Shown here: positions 44,725-53,415 of the stretch, piece by piece
Position numbering within the stretch: position 1 is the stretch's first letter
Layout of the letters: every line of letters begins with the position of its first letter
DNA from: Flavobacterium sp.
Lineage (GTDB): Bacteria; Bacteroidota; Bacteroidia; Flavobacteriales; Flavobacteriaceae
DNA: 64,000 bases
Assembly (NCBI RefSeq): GCF_027531705.1
Contig: NZ_JAPZSP010000025.1
Span: 1-64,000 of the forward strand
Direction: 5' to 3'
The notes under the pieces: model-generated
Database searches by the model: none
What the model was told of the DNA's origin: nothing
The model's input: the letters and a program-made list of their open reading frames with translations, nothing else
Made by a program: the position numbers and the translations under genes

Positions 44725-45798
44725 TTATTCTTTTACAATTTTTTTAGTAAAATTGCCTTTATCCGTAAGTAGTTTCGTGATGTAAATTCCTTGTAAAAGC
44801 TCTTGAACATTGACTTCTAAATTGGAAGTATTTGTATCTGAAATTACATTTTTTATCAATCTAGAATTAACATCATAAATTTCAATTCCTTGAATAGTTG
44901 CATTATTTACTGAAATAGAAACAACATCATTAACAGGATTTGGAGCAATAAAAATAGAATTTTCAACAACCGATTGGTTAACACCTAAAGTAACTGAACC
45001 ATTTAGTACAAAAGGAAAATCCTGAGCAACATCAGGTGCTGATGAAGGTGTTCCACTATCAATAATATTTGTTGACCAACCTATAACATCAGAAGGGTAA
45101 GTTGAAGCTACAACATGTATTTTAGCATTAGCCCCTGCAACTCCTCTGCTACCAATAACAGTCGCAGGAGGAAAAAAGAAATTGGTATTGTTTGTTGGAT
45201 GCACCTGAAATTCAACCCAATAATGACCCGATGGTAATGTTGCTGTTAAAGTTCCTCGTAAACGCCAAACTCTTCTAGAAAAATTGATGGGTTGTCCACC
45301 AGAAGGATATGAAGAGTTAAATATTCTGTATATAAATGCATTGCTGCAATTGGGGATATCGATCACATTTGCTGTCATATCACCAACTATAGGTGTAGCT
45401 CCTATAGTCGAAGGATCAGTATTAAAAATCTGCACTTTCAACTGATCAACTGGAGATGTAATAAGATTATTGTATTCGCCTTGATAACCAAAAAAATCAA
45501 TACTTGAAACTTCCCATTCTTCACCCACAGGAACAATAAAATCATCAGCTATTCTGTAGCTAGTAGTTCCATCTGTTGTATAATAAGCAGGAAGACCAGC
45601 CGTAGCATTAGCTTGTAAAAAATTCCCAGTGTTATTTTGCATCTCGCTCCAAGTATAACCTGACGGAGCAGTACTACCACTTATTGAATTCACTCCAGTA
45701 GAAAGTGTTCCATTAGTATAGATTTGTCCATTACATACAACACAAAAAACCACTAAAATACTGCTAATTATATACTTAACTTTTAACATTTTGATCAT
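44725..45798 (-). CDS. Secreted protein with type IX (type A) sorting domain
   Basis: 357 residues. Signal peptide (VKYIISSILVVFCVVCNGQ); an in-frame ATG three codons in is an equal start choice. The body (about 30-265) is beta-rich with an APSGYTWSEMQNN start and ADDFIVPVGEEWEVSSIDFFGYQGEYN, a galactose-binding-like or carbohydrate-like module I cannot name. The C-terminal about 75 residues are the type A sorting tail: IAPNPVNDVVSISVNN, IEIYDVNSRLIKNV, LLQGIYITKLLTDKGNFTKKIVKE. Cargo for the Gld/Por system. Confidence 0.85.
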   Translation of the reverse strand: MIKMLKVKYIISSILVVFCVVCNGQIYTNGTLSTGVNSISGSTAPSGYTWSEMQNNTGNFLQANATAGLPAYYTTDGTTSYRIADDFIVPVGEEWEVSSIDFFGYQGEYNNLITSPVDQLKVQIFNTDPSTIGATPIVGDMTANVIDIPNCSNAFIYRIFNSSYPSGGQPINFSRRVWRLRGTLTATLPSGHYWVEFQVHPTNNTNFFFPPATVIGSRGVAGANAKIHVVASTYPSDVIGWSTNIIDSGTPSSAPDVAQDFPFVLNGSVTLGVNQSVVENSIFIAPNPVNDVVSISVNNATIQGIEIYDVNSRLIKNVISDTNTSNLEVNVQELLQGIYITKLLTDKGNFTKKIVKE

Positions 45799-45850
45799 TT
45801 ACTAAATGTCAAAAATACAAAAAAAATTAATTCATAAAAAATTAAGTAAT

Positions 45851-46270
45851 CTAATACTGACTAATCAAATATTTTATCAAATCTGTTGTAGTTACAATTC
45901 CAACTAGTAAATCACCTTGGCAAACTGGCAACGCATGAAATTCATTTTTAGATAAAATCTCTGCCGTTTCTTTAATTGTCGTTTCAGGTGTTACTGTTAT
46001 TAGTTTTTTTGCCATTACTTGCTCAACTGTAAACATATTGTAAACGGTTGCATCAACAACTTCATCGTCATCATCGACAGCATCAACAAAAGAGATTCTT
46101 AGCAAATCTGTATAACTCAACATTCCTAATATAACATTTCCTTTTACAACTGGAATATGGCGAATATGATGCTTTTTAAAAAGCGTTTCAGCCTTTGTTA
46201 AATCATCATTCAAATTTAATTTAACAACATTTTGCGTCATTATAGTTGACACCGGAACAACTGCTTTCAT
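45851..46270 (-). CDS. Tandem CBS-domain protein
   Basis: 139 residues, two CBS domains (about 8-62 and 76-135): VSTIMTQNVVKLNLNDDLTKAETLFKKHHIRHIPVVKGNVILGMLSYTDLL and VEQVMAKKLITVTPETTIKETAEILSKNEFHALPVCQGDLLVGIVTTTDLI. Stand-alone pairs usually bind adenine nucleotides and regulate partners; none is apparent here. Cytoplasmic. Confidence 0.9.
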   Translation of the reverse strand: MKAVVPVSTIMTQNVVKLNLNDDLTKAETLFKKHHIRHIPVVKGNVILGMLSYTDLLRISFVDAVDDDDEVVDATVYNMFTVEQVMAKKLITVTPETTIKETAEILSKNEFHALPVCQGDLLVGIVTTTDLIKYLISQY

Positions 46271-46371
46271 GATTTCAGTATTTTAACAATACACAAATTT
46301 AGTTTGCTTTTAAAACAAAAATCATGACTTATATCAATAATTAATTTGATTTTTTACGCTAATTTATACAC

Positions 46372-46405
46372 AAAAAAAAGAGTAAGATTTAGCCTTACTC
46401 TTTTT
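46372..46405. terminator. Terminator between the CBS gene and the type IX cargo gene
   Basis: AAAAAGAGTAAG/CTTACTCTTTTT, 12 pairs, 7-nt loop. It lies 23 nt past the stop of the upstream minus-strand gene. Confidence 0.92.
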
Positions 46406-46427
46406 GAAATTTTTATTTCTAGTAAAC

Positions 46428-48359
46428 TTATTGCTTAATTATTTTTAAAACTTTACTTGATGTTTCAGAAGTTATTTTGACAATATAATTACCAGAAGTT
46501 AATGCTGTCAAATCTATTTTTTCTTCACTAGTATTTACTTTCTTTTCAAAAACCAATTGTCCTAACGTATTGAAAATAGCAATTGAATTAATATTTTCTT
46601 TAGCAGAAACAGTCATAAAATCGATAATTGGATTTGGACTTACACTAACATTTGACATTTCAAAAGCAGTAGATTTTAAAGAAGATATTTCTACACACGA
46701 ACTCATTTCACTACATCCATCAAATGATGTAACAAGGACAGAATACAAACCATTTGATATAGCTGTATAACTTTGGGAATTCGCTCCAATAATAGGTGTA
46801 GATGGAACTCCTCCACAAAGATACCATTGATAAGTAGCTCCATTCTGATTTGCTGTTATTGTATTACCATTTAGAGTTGTTGAATTATCAGTTGAGTAAA
46901 CATAAACCATAAAAAAAGTTTGATTACTACAGTTTCCATTACTTGCATATACATAAATAAGTTGATTACTCGTAATTGCAGTTCCAGCTGGAATTTGCAC
47001 ACCTGTTCCATTTGGACCAGTATAGTATTCGCCCACTAGTAATACAGGCAACACAAAAAATGTACACGTAGCAATATCGCCAGATGAATACAAAACTGGT
47101 GCTTGATTAATACTCACAACCACAGGTTCAACATCAAAACCACAACTATTACTGCTTTTTACATAATAAGTACCACTTTGAGCGATTGACGATGGATTAA
47201 CTAATGGTGTTGTACATGCTGCATTAGTCCAATAAGTGATTATTCCTTCCGCATCACTTTCAATGACAACATTTGGCGAAGTGATGTCAACCGTTTGTGG
47301 AGAACAAACTGACGGAGGATTTATAATTAATAATTGAGGAGCAACATTATATTCAACAATTATAGAATCTAAGCTTACTAAAGTTGTTGCTATATTGGTG
47401 TAAATCACTTCATAAGTTCCAGGCTGCGTTACGACTAATGAAGAATTAGTTTGACTTGGAATTACAACACCATCTTTTTTCCATAAGAAAGTATAATTTG
47501 AAGTACTCAAACCTGTTGTAAGCGTTACGCTGTTTCCTTGACAAACTGCTGTATTATTTGCTATTGTTAAATCAGCACCTAAAATATTGGTATCTAGCAA
47601 AGAAGATTTCATAAAAATAGCAGAATCAAATAAAGAGTCTTGCCAATCACCAATTACAATTTTGAGTTTATATGTATCTCCTATTACAAGATTTGATGAA
47701 GCATTTAGCAATACAGTACGACCATTAAAACAAGTTCCGCTCAAGGAAGAATTATTGGACGCATCATAGGCTCCAAAATATTGAGCATTAACCGAAGGAC
47801 AACCGCTATTGTAAACGTTGCTTCTAATTGTATTTACTGAAACGGGAGTTGTAGTTTGTGGAACAACAGCAATATTGGTAGTCACACCAGTTGTTAAATT
47901 AGTTAACAAAAAAGCCACTTTATCGGAAAATCCACATTGATATGCACCATACTCTTCGGATGCAAAAACATAATCCATACTTAAACTTGACGTTGCTGCC
48001 ACAAAATTAAAGGATAGAAAAGACGCATCTTGTATAAAACCTGTTGAACCTGATGCATTTGAAAAAGCTTGCAAATCTGAATCACTAACACCACTTCCTG
48101 TAGTTGACATTGTAGATGTACCCGAAATAGAATTTGAATTTCCACCACAAATAACAATTCCGCTAGAAAGTGGAAAGGCAGGATTTGTATTTTGAAAAGA
48201 ACCTAGTCCATTGCCAGAACTTCTACTAATATTTGAGGCAGTTCCATTAAAAATAGTGTTTACAAGTGTCGTTGCGCTTGTTGTTGTATTTACTGTAATT
48301 GCTTGCGAGTAACCTGCAAAAACAGTTAGTGTAAGTAATCCTAAAATAATTTTTTTCAT
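46428..48359 (-). CDS. Choice-of-anchor L domain protein with type IX (type A) sorting domain
   Basis: 643 residues. Signal peptide (LLTLTVFAGYSQA). Residues about 20-250 match the choice-of-anchor L domain: LVNTIFNGTASNISRSSGNGLGSFQNTNPAFPLSSGIVICGG, LSMDYVFASEEYGAYQCGFSDKVAFLLTN, LKIVIGDWQDSLFDSAIFM. Ig-like or bacterial surface repeats follow (VCQGNSVTLTTG, YLCGGVPSTPIIG). The tail VSPNPIIDFMTVSAKENINSIAIFNTLGQLVFEKKV, then LTSGNYIVKITSETSSKVLKIIKQ, is the type A sorting domain. Likely a surface or secreted protein. The ATG is 23 nt after the tRNA-Arg 3' end. Confidence 0.9.
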   Translation of the reverse strand: MKKIILGLLTLTVFAGYSQAITVNTTTSATTLVNTIFNGTASNISRSSGNGLGSFQNTNPAFPLSSGIVICGGNSNSISGTSTMSTTGSGVSDSDLQAFSNASGSTGFIQDASFLSFNFVAATSSLSMDYVFASEEYGAYQCGFSDKVAFLLTNLTTGVTTNIAVVPQTTTPVSVNTIRSNVYNSGCPSVNAQYFGAYDASNNSSLSGTCFNGRTVLLNASSNLVIGDTYKLKIVIGDWQDSLFDSAIFMKSSLLDTNILGADLTIANNTAVCQGNSVTLTTGLSTSNYTFLWKKDGVVIPSQTNSSLVVTQPGTYEVIYTNIATTLVSLDSIIVEYNVAPQLLIINPPSVCSPQTVDITSPNVVIESDAEGIITYWTNAACTTPLVNPSSIAQSGTYYVKSSNSCGFDVEPVVVSINQAPVLYSSGDIATCTFFVLPVLLVGEYYTGPNGTGVQIPAGTAITSNQLIYVYASNGNCSNQTFFMVYVYSTDNSTTLNGNTITANQNGATYQWYLCGGVPSTPIIGANSQSYTAISNGLYSVLVTSFDGCSEMSSCVEISSLKSTAFEMSNVSVSPNPIIDFMTVSAKENINSIAIFNTLGQLVFEKKVNTSEEKIDLTALTSGNYIVKITSETSSKVLKIIKQ

Positions 48360-48381
48360 GTTTCTTTATTTTATTTAATTG

Positions 48382-48455
48382 TGACCGCGGAAGGATTCGA
48401 ACCCTCAACCCTCAGAGCCGAAATCTGATATTCTATCCAGTTGAACTACGCAGCC
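48382..48455 (-). tRNA. tRNA-Arg (anticodon TCG)
   Basis: 74 nt on the minus strand. Acceptor GGCTGCG/CGCGGTC (with G-U pairs), anticodon arm TCAGA-TTTCGGC-TCTGA giving anticodon TCG, T arm with GGTTCGAATCC. No encoded CCA. It sits downstream of yqeY on the same strand. Confidence 0.93.
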
Positions 48456-48460
48456 AAATA

Positions 48461-48527
48461 AGAGTAAAGAATATAGAGAATAGAATAAAGACTTAGTCTA
48501 TTCTCTATATTCTATTTTCTTTACTCT
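48461..48527. repeat. Two facing 7-nt arrays forming a long imperfect hairpin
   Basis: Left: AGAGTAA, AGAATAT, AGAGAAT, AGAATAA, AGACTTA. Right: GTCTATT, CTCTATA, TTCTATT, TTCTTTA, CTCT. The outer 11 nt (AGAGTAAAGAA/TTCTTTACTCT) and an inner 13 nt (TATAGAGAATAGA) are complementary. It fills the yqeY-tRNA spacer. Confidence 0.8.
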
Positions 48528-48531
48528 AAAA

Positions 48532-48981
48532 TTATACTAAAAGTTTTTTCACTATTGCCGAAATTGTTTTGCCTTCTGCTTGACCACCTATTTGCGCTGA
48601 TGCTAATCCCATCACTTTTCCCATTGAAGCTATGCCTGATGCGCCTGTTTCGGAAATGATTTTGGAAACAATTGCTTCAACTTCAGCTTCTGAAAGTTGG
48701 GCTGGAAGGAATTTTTCGATTACAGCGATTTGTGCTAATTCTGGTTCGGCTAAGTCTGGACGGTTTTGAGCTGTAAAAATTTCGAAGCTATCTTTTCTCA
48801 TTTTTACTAATCGTTGTAAAATCTTGATTTCATCTGCTTCTGAAATTTCTTCTTTGCTTCCCGATGCTGTTTGTGCCAATAGTAACTCCGATTTGATTGC
48901 TCTTAATGCTTCTAATGCTATGGTGTCTTTTGAACGCATGGCATCTTTCATTACTTCCATTATTTTTGCTGATAAACTCAT
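48532..48981 (-). CDS. yqeY: GatB/YqeY domain protein
   Basis: 149 residues: MSLSAKIMEVMKDAMRSKDTIALEALRAIKSELLLAQT, then DEIKILQRLVKMRKDSFEIFTAQNRPDLAEPELAQIAVIEKFLPAQLSEAEVEAIV, and a C-terminal GKVMGLASAQIGGQAEGKTISAIVKKLL. This is the full YqeY fold, shared with the tail domain of the amidotransferase GatB, which contacts tRNA. The specific role is unknown. It follows ftsZ in many Bacteroidota. Here a 340-bp repeat-rich gap separates them. Confidence 0.93.
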   Translation of the reverse strand: MSLSAKIMEVMKDAMRSKDTIALEALRAIKSELLLAQTASGSKEEISEADEIKILQRLVKMRKDSFEIFTAQNRPDLAEPELAQIAVIEKFLPAQLSEAEVEAIVSKIISETGASGIASMGKVMGLASAQIGGQAEGKTISAIVKKLLV

Positions 48982-49021
48982 TTTTATATTAAATTTTAGA
49001 TTTTGTACTTATAATTTGCTA

Positions 49022-49198
49022 ATTAGCCCTGATTACTTCACATATTTTTTATTTCCATTGGAGTTCAGTGAACTTCGTTTGGAGCAAGTATCCTTTTTTT
49101 TTAATAGAAAAGCACCTCGACTGCGCTCGGCGTGACAAAAAAAAGATACTGCGGAAAGCAGGAAAATGGATTGTCGAAAAAGCCCAAACCACTCGCTC
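49022..49198 (+). ncRNA. Structured repeat element, copy C
   Basis: TTAGCCCTGATTAC at the 5' end and GCGGAAAGCAGGAAAATGG near the 3' end give CCTG/CAGG, the same A-G mismatch and TT/AA as in copy B; GTATC/GATAC closes an inner stem. The 3' block AAAAAGCCCAAACCACTCGC matches copy B (AAAAAGCCCAAGCCATTCGC). It accounts for most of the 342-bp yqeY-ftsZ gap. The rest is a terminator and unremarkable A/T-rich sequence. Confidence 0.5.
49113..49137. repeat. GC-rich repeat word nested in copy C
   Basis: CACCTCGACTGCGCTCGG followed by CGTGACA is a GC-rich island in an A/T context. I recall similar words as dispersed repeats in Flavobacteriia, but only one copy is in this window. Confidence 0.4.
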
Positions 49199-49269
49199 AT
49201 AAGCTTTGCAAATTTAGTGAAATTTTTATTAATAATTTGGAGATTGCTTTGACCCTAACAAAAACAAAT

Positions 49270-49299
49270 AACCCGAAAATTCAGAAGAAAATTCGGGTT
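49270..49299 (-). terminator. Terminator after ftsZ
   Basis: AACCCGAA/TTCGGGTT, 8 pairs, 14-nt loop, 25 nt beyond the ftsZ stop on the minus strand, then T-rich. Confidence 0.75.
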
Positions 49300-49323
49300 A
49301 CTTAGGTTTGGGATGTTTAGTTC

Positions 49324-51225
49324 TTAGTCTACATTATCGTGTAGAAAAGAATTATTAGAACGCAATTGAACATCGTCATTACTGTCTGTTCCCAACGACA
49401 TGCGTGAATTGTTATTTAACGCTTGATTGGTAGTGATATCAATACCTGAGCGTTTGTAAGCTGGTTCTTTTTCAAATTCTTCAATACGTGATGGATTGTT
49501 GTGGAATTTGTAATTGAACTCTTTTAATTTACGTCTTCTTTCTTCGGCACGGAATCGCAATGTTTCTTCGATTGACATTTCCATTGGCGAAATTGATTCA
49601 TACGTTGGAGCAACCGGATTTGTTTCTACTTGCTTCATTGTGATATTTAGCTCTTCATTAACTGGTTCTTCAACAACCGCAACAGGTTTTGAGCCAATTA
49701 AATCTGATTCCATTTCCATATACTCTTCTAACGAATATTTGATTATTCCGTTTTCTTGTACTTCGGTAACTGGAACAAATTCGATTGCTTCTTTTACATC
49801 AATGTTTTTTGCTTCAGGCGATAAATCGAATACAATTTTGTTTTCTTCAACTGGTTTAGTTTCGCTTATTGGCAAATCGAAAGAGAAAGCAACTTGTTCC
49901 ACTTCTTTGTAATCAACAACAGGAATATCATTGATTTCGACAGCTGGTTTAGTAAAAGTAAAATCGATTTCTTTTACAGGCGAAACGATTTCAAAGTCAA
50001 CATCGATATTTCTAATTAAATCGGTTATAAAAACCAATTCGTTTTCTGAAATTACAGGTTGTGGCGCTTCTACAACGTCTTCAACTAGTTCGAAAACTAC
50101 TTTTTCTTCAACAACTACATTTTCAACAACTGGAGTTGCAGCAACAAAGTTGGTAGCGATTAAATCTCTTTCAATTTTTTGATTATCTTCAAGAGCATGA
50201 ATGATTTTTTTTGGTTCTGTGTTTACAATTTCGCTTTGTTGTTCTGGATTAAAACCTGTAGCGATAATGGTAACAGCGATAGAATCTCCAAGTGTTTCGT
50301 CTTCACCAACACCCATAATAATATTAGCATTGAAACCAGCTTCGGCTTGGATATGATCATTGATTTCTCCAATTTCGTCAATTGTGATTTCATTAGTTCC
50401 AGAAACGATAAGCAACAATACGTTTTTGGCGCCTGAAATTTTATTATCATTCAACAATGGCGAATCTAAAGCAGCGATAATTGCTTCTTTAGCTCTGTTT
50501 TCACCGATAGCTGTTGCCGATCCCATAATAGCAGTTCCACTATTTGACAATACGGTTTTAGCATCTTTTAAGTCGATATTTTGCGTGTAGTGATGCGTAA
50601 TAACTTCTGCAATTCCACGAGAAGCAGTAGCTAAAACTTCATCAGCTTTAGAAAAACCCGCTTTGAAACCAAGATTTCCATAAACTTCTCTAAGCTTGTT
50701 ATTATTGATAACAATTAATGAGTCAACTTGTTTTCTTAAACGTTCAACACCCGCTAATGCTTGTTCTTGACGTGCTTTTCCTTCAAATTGAAACGGAATT
50801 GTTACGATACCAACGGTAAGAATATCTCTTTCCTTAGCCAATTGAGCGATTACTGGTGCAGCACCAGTTCCCGTTCCACCACCCATTCCTGCGGTGATAA
50901 AGACCATTTTGGTATTGCTATCCAACATTTTTTCGATATCAGCAACACTTTCAATTGCTGATTGTTGCCCAACTTCAGGATTAGCACCAGCTCCAAGACC
51001 TTCAGTAAGGTTTACACCTAATTGAATTTTGTTAGGAACAGGACTATTATCAAGAGCCTGAGCATCGGTATTACAAACGATGAAATCTACACCTTTGATA
51101 CCTTGTTTAAACATGTGGTTTATTGCGTTACTACCGCCGCCACCTACACCGATTACTTTAATAACATTTGATTGATTTTTTGGTAAATCAAATGTAATGT
51201 TTCCAAAATCTGAGTTGCTTGTCAT
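49324..51225 (-). CDS. ftsZ: Cell division protein FtsZ with long C-terminal extension
   Basis: 633 residues. The GTPase/tubulin core occupies about 1-330: IKVIGVGGGGSNAINHMF, the tubulin signature GGGTGTGAAPVIAQLAK, and NLGFKAGFSKADEVLATASRG. A long acidic, Val/Glu/Pro-rich linker (about 340-540) follows. The conserved tail region then reads FNYKFHNNPSRIEEFEKEPAYKRSGI and ends NNSFLHDNVD, typical of Flavobacteriia FtsZ. FtsZ polymerises into the division ring. It is the last dcw gene, 75 nt after ftsA, closed by a terminator. Confidence 0.97.
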   Translation of the reverse strand: MTSNSDFGNITFDLPKNQSNVIKVIGVGGGGSNAINHMFKQGIKGVDFIVCNTDAQALDNSPVPNKIQLGVNLTEGLGAGANPEVGQQSAIESVADIEKMLDSNTKMVFITAGMGGGTGTGAAPVIAQLAKERDILTVGIVTIPFQFEGKARQEQALAGVERLRKQVDSLIVINNNKLREVYGNLGFKAGFSKADEVLATASRGIAEVITHHYTQNIDLKDAKTVLSNSGTAIMGSATAIGENRAKEAIIAALDSPLLNDNKISGAKNVLLLIVSGTNEITIDEIGEINDHIQAEAGFNANIIMGVGEDETLGDSIAVTIIATGFNPEQQSEIVNTEPKKIIHALEDNQKIERDLIATNFVAATPVVENVVVEEKVVFELVEDVVEAPQPVISENELVFITDLIRNIDVDFEIVSPVKEIDFTFTKPAVEINDIPVVDYKEVEQVAFSFDLPISETKPVEENKIVFDLSPEAKNIDVKEAIEFVPVTEVQENGIIKYSLEEYMEMESDLIGSKPVAVVEEPVNEELNITMKQVETNPVAPTYESISPMEMSIEETLRFRAEERRRKLKEFNYKFHNNPSRIEEFEKEPAYKRSGIDITTNQALNNNSRMSLGTDSNDDVQLRSNNSFLHDNVD

Positions 51226-51300
51226 ACTTTTTGGTTTTTGTCTTTCGTCTATTTTTTGTAAAACATCGAAAGGATATTAATTATGCTATTACTATTTTCT

Positions 51301-52683
51301 TTATTCTGCGTTATCTAAGAAGTCTTTTATCTTATCTACATATTTATCAAAAAAAGATCTTCTTATTTTGGTTTCAGTAGATTCTACTTCAACTTTTTGT
51401 TCCACTTTTTGTTCCACTTTTTCAACTTCTGGCTCAACTTCTTGAACTGGTTCTATTACTTTTTCTCTTTGAAAAGAAACTTTTTCTGGAACTGCTTTTT
51501 CAAATCTAACCGCGCTTTGCGTTTGGTTTTCGATGCTATTCATCATTAATCCAACAGCAGTGGCGTATAATGGACTTGAAAGTTCTTCGCTTGAATTTCC
51601 TGCCAAATGCTCGTTAGGATAACCAATTCTTGTATCCATTCCGGTGATGTATTCAACCAATTGTTTGATGTGTTGCAATTGTGCTCCACCACCTGTTAAT
51701 ACAATACCTGCAATTAGCTTTTTTCTTGGATCTTCGTGTCCGTAAAGTTTGATTTCTGTAAAAACTTGTTCAATAATTTCCACTACACGAGCATGAATTA
51801 TTTTGGATAAATTTTTAAGCGAAATTTCTTTTGGTTCACGACCTCTTAATCCTGGTATAGAAACAATTTCATTGTCTTTGTTTTCGCCTGGCCATGCCGA
51901 ACCGAATTTCACTTTCAACAATTCTGCTTGTTTTTCTATAATAGAACAACCTTCTTTGATATCTTCGGTAATCACATTTCCTCCAAAAGGAATTACTGCT
52001 GTGTGACGAATGATTCCGTCTTTAAAAATCGCTAAATCTGTTGTTCCACCACCAATATCTATTAAAGCAACACCTGCTTCTTTTTCTTCTTGACTCAAAA
52101 CCGCATCTGATGACGCTAATGGTTCTAATGTTAGTCCTGATAATTCAATTCCAGAACTTTGAACACAACGTCCAACATTACGAATAGATGAAGCTTGTCC
52201 TACTACTACGTGAAAACTGCTTTCTAATCTTCCACCGTACATTCCTATTGGTTCTTTTATATCCGATTGCCCATCGATTTTGAATTCTTGTGGCAAAACG
52301 TGTATAATTTCTTCACCTGGAAGCATGGCTAATTTATGTACTTGATTAATCAACAAATCGATATCTTTTCCACCGATTACTTCTTCAGGATTACTTCGAC
52401 TTATATAATCACTGTGTTGAATACTACGAATATGCTGACCAGCAATTCCAACTACAACATCTTTAATTTGATAACCTGAATTTTCTTCTGCCTCCAGAAT
52501 TGCTTGCTGTATAGATTGAATCGTTTGTGTAATATTATTTACAACACCACGAGCCACTCCAAGACTTTTGGATTTTCCAACGCCTAGAATTTCCAATTTA
52601 CCGTATTCGTTTTTTTTACCAATCATGGCAACGATTTTGGTAGTTCCTATATCTAGTCCAACTGCAATTGTTTCTTTTTCCAT
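51301..52683 (-). CDS. ftsA: Cell division protein FtsA
   Basis: 460 residues. Actin-like ATPase: IAVGLDIGTTKIVAMIGKKN, SHS2 insertion (about 85-165), ALIDIGGGTTDLAIFKDG, and GIVLTGGGAQLQHIKQLVEY. The C-terminus has a Glu/Val-rich linker followed by the amphipathic membrane-targeting helix SFFDKYVDKIKDFLDNAE. It tethers FtsZ to the membrane. It begins 6 nt after the ftsQ stop, so the two are probably translated together. Confidence 0.97.
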   Translation of the reverse strand: MEKETIAVGLDIGTTKIVAMIGKKNEYGKLEILGVGKSKSLGVARGVVNNITQTIQSIQQAILEAEENSGYQIKDVVVGIAGQHIRSIQHSDYISRSNPEEVIGGKDIDLLINQVHKLAMLPGEEIIHVLPQEFKIDGQSDIKEPIGMYGGRLESSFHVVVGQASSIRNVGRCVQSSGIELSGLTLEPLASSDAVLSQEEKEAGVALIDIGGGTTDLAIFKDGIIRHTAVIPFGGNVITEDIKEGCSIIEKQAELLKVKFGSAWPGENKDNEIVSIPGLRGREPKEISLKNLSKIIHARVVEIIEQVFTEIKLYGHEDPRKKLIAGIVLTGGGAQLQHIKQLVEYITGMDTRIGYPNEHLAGNSSEELSSPLYATAVGLMMNSIENQTQSAVRFEKAVPEKVSFQREKVIEPVQEVEPEVEKVEQKVEQKVEVESTETKIRRSFFDKYVDKIKDFLDNAE

Positions 52684-52689
52684 ATTCTA

Positions 52690-53415
52690 TTATTTTGTGC
52701 AAACTACTTGTTGCGTAAAAATCAGATTTATGTTTTTGTATTTACTAATCGAATTGTCGGCTGTTGTCTTTTGAAAAAAAGCTTTATAATTATTAAACTT
52801 TGTTTCCATATTTTGTGCTTTTCCAAATTCAATTACAAAATCATAACTTCTATTTTGCATTCTTATACTTCCGTTAGGATAAATTTGTATCCCAATTATA
52901 TTTTTTTTTAAAAAATCGTCGTCGTACACAAATTGCAATAACTTGTGAAAATCGTCTTTAAATTCTTTGTTAATTTCCCCCGAAACAATTGGAACACGAG
53001 CTGTAAACTTATCCGACAAAGGCATTTTATTTCCTTGGTAGTCAATATAAAACGAGCCTTCCTCATTAAACACTCTCGCAATAGGATTTTTTTGTTTAAC
53101 CTTTGCTTTAAGCACACCATCTATACTCAGATAAACCTCTGATTTTTCGATCATAGGATTACTGTTCACAGATTTTTCCAATTTGTTCAAATTTACTTCG
53201 ACTTTTTTGATGCTTTTTACATCTGTATTATTTTCTATTAACAATTTATTAACCGTTTCTTGCTCGATAAAAGCACCGTTTTCATCGACAAAAACCACTT
53301 CGGATTTGGTCAAATTTCGATTGCTATTTCTGTATGACGTAAAAGCATACAAAAACACCATTACTCCAAGAAGTAACACGATTCTAACATTTGTCCAATT
53401 AAAGTGCTTTTTCAT
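52690..53415 (-). CDS. ftsQ: Cell division protein FtsQ
   Basis: 241 residues. One membrane helix near the N-terminus (about 10-26, VRIVLLLGVMVFLYAFTS). A POTRA-like domain (about 40-110, SEVVFVDENGAFIEQETVNKLLIENN, NPMIEKSEVYLSIDGVLKAKVKQKNPIARVF) and a beta domain follow. FtsQ links early and late divisome parts. The ATG overlaps the murC stop (ATGA). Confidence 0.93.
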   Translation of the reverse strand: MKKHFNWTNVRIVLLLGVMVFLYAFTSYRNSNRNLTKSEVVFVDENGAFIEQETVNKLLIENNTDVKSIKKVEVNLNKLEKSVNSNPMIEKSEVYLSIDGVLKAKVKQKNPIARVFNEEGSFYIDYQGNKMPLSDKFTARVPIVSGEINKEFKDDFHKLLQFVYDDDFLKKNIIGIQIYPNGSIRMQNRSYDFVIEFGKAQNMETKFNNYKAFFQKTTADNSISKYKNINLIFTQQVVCTK

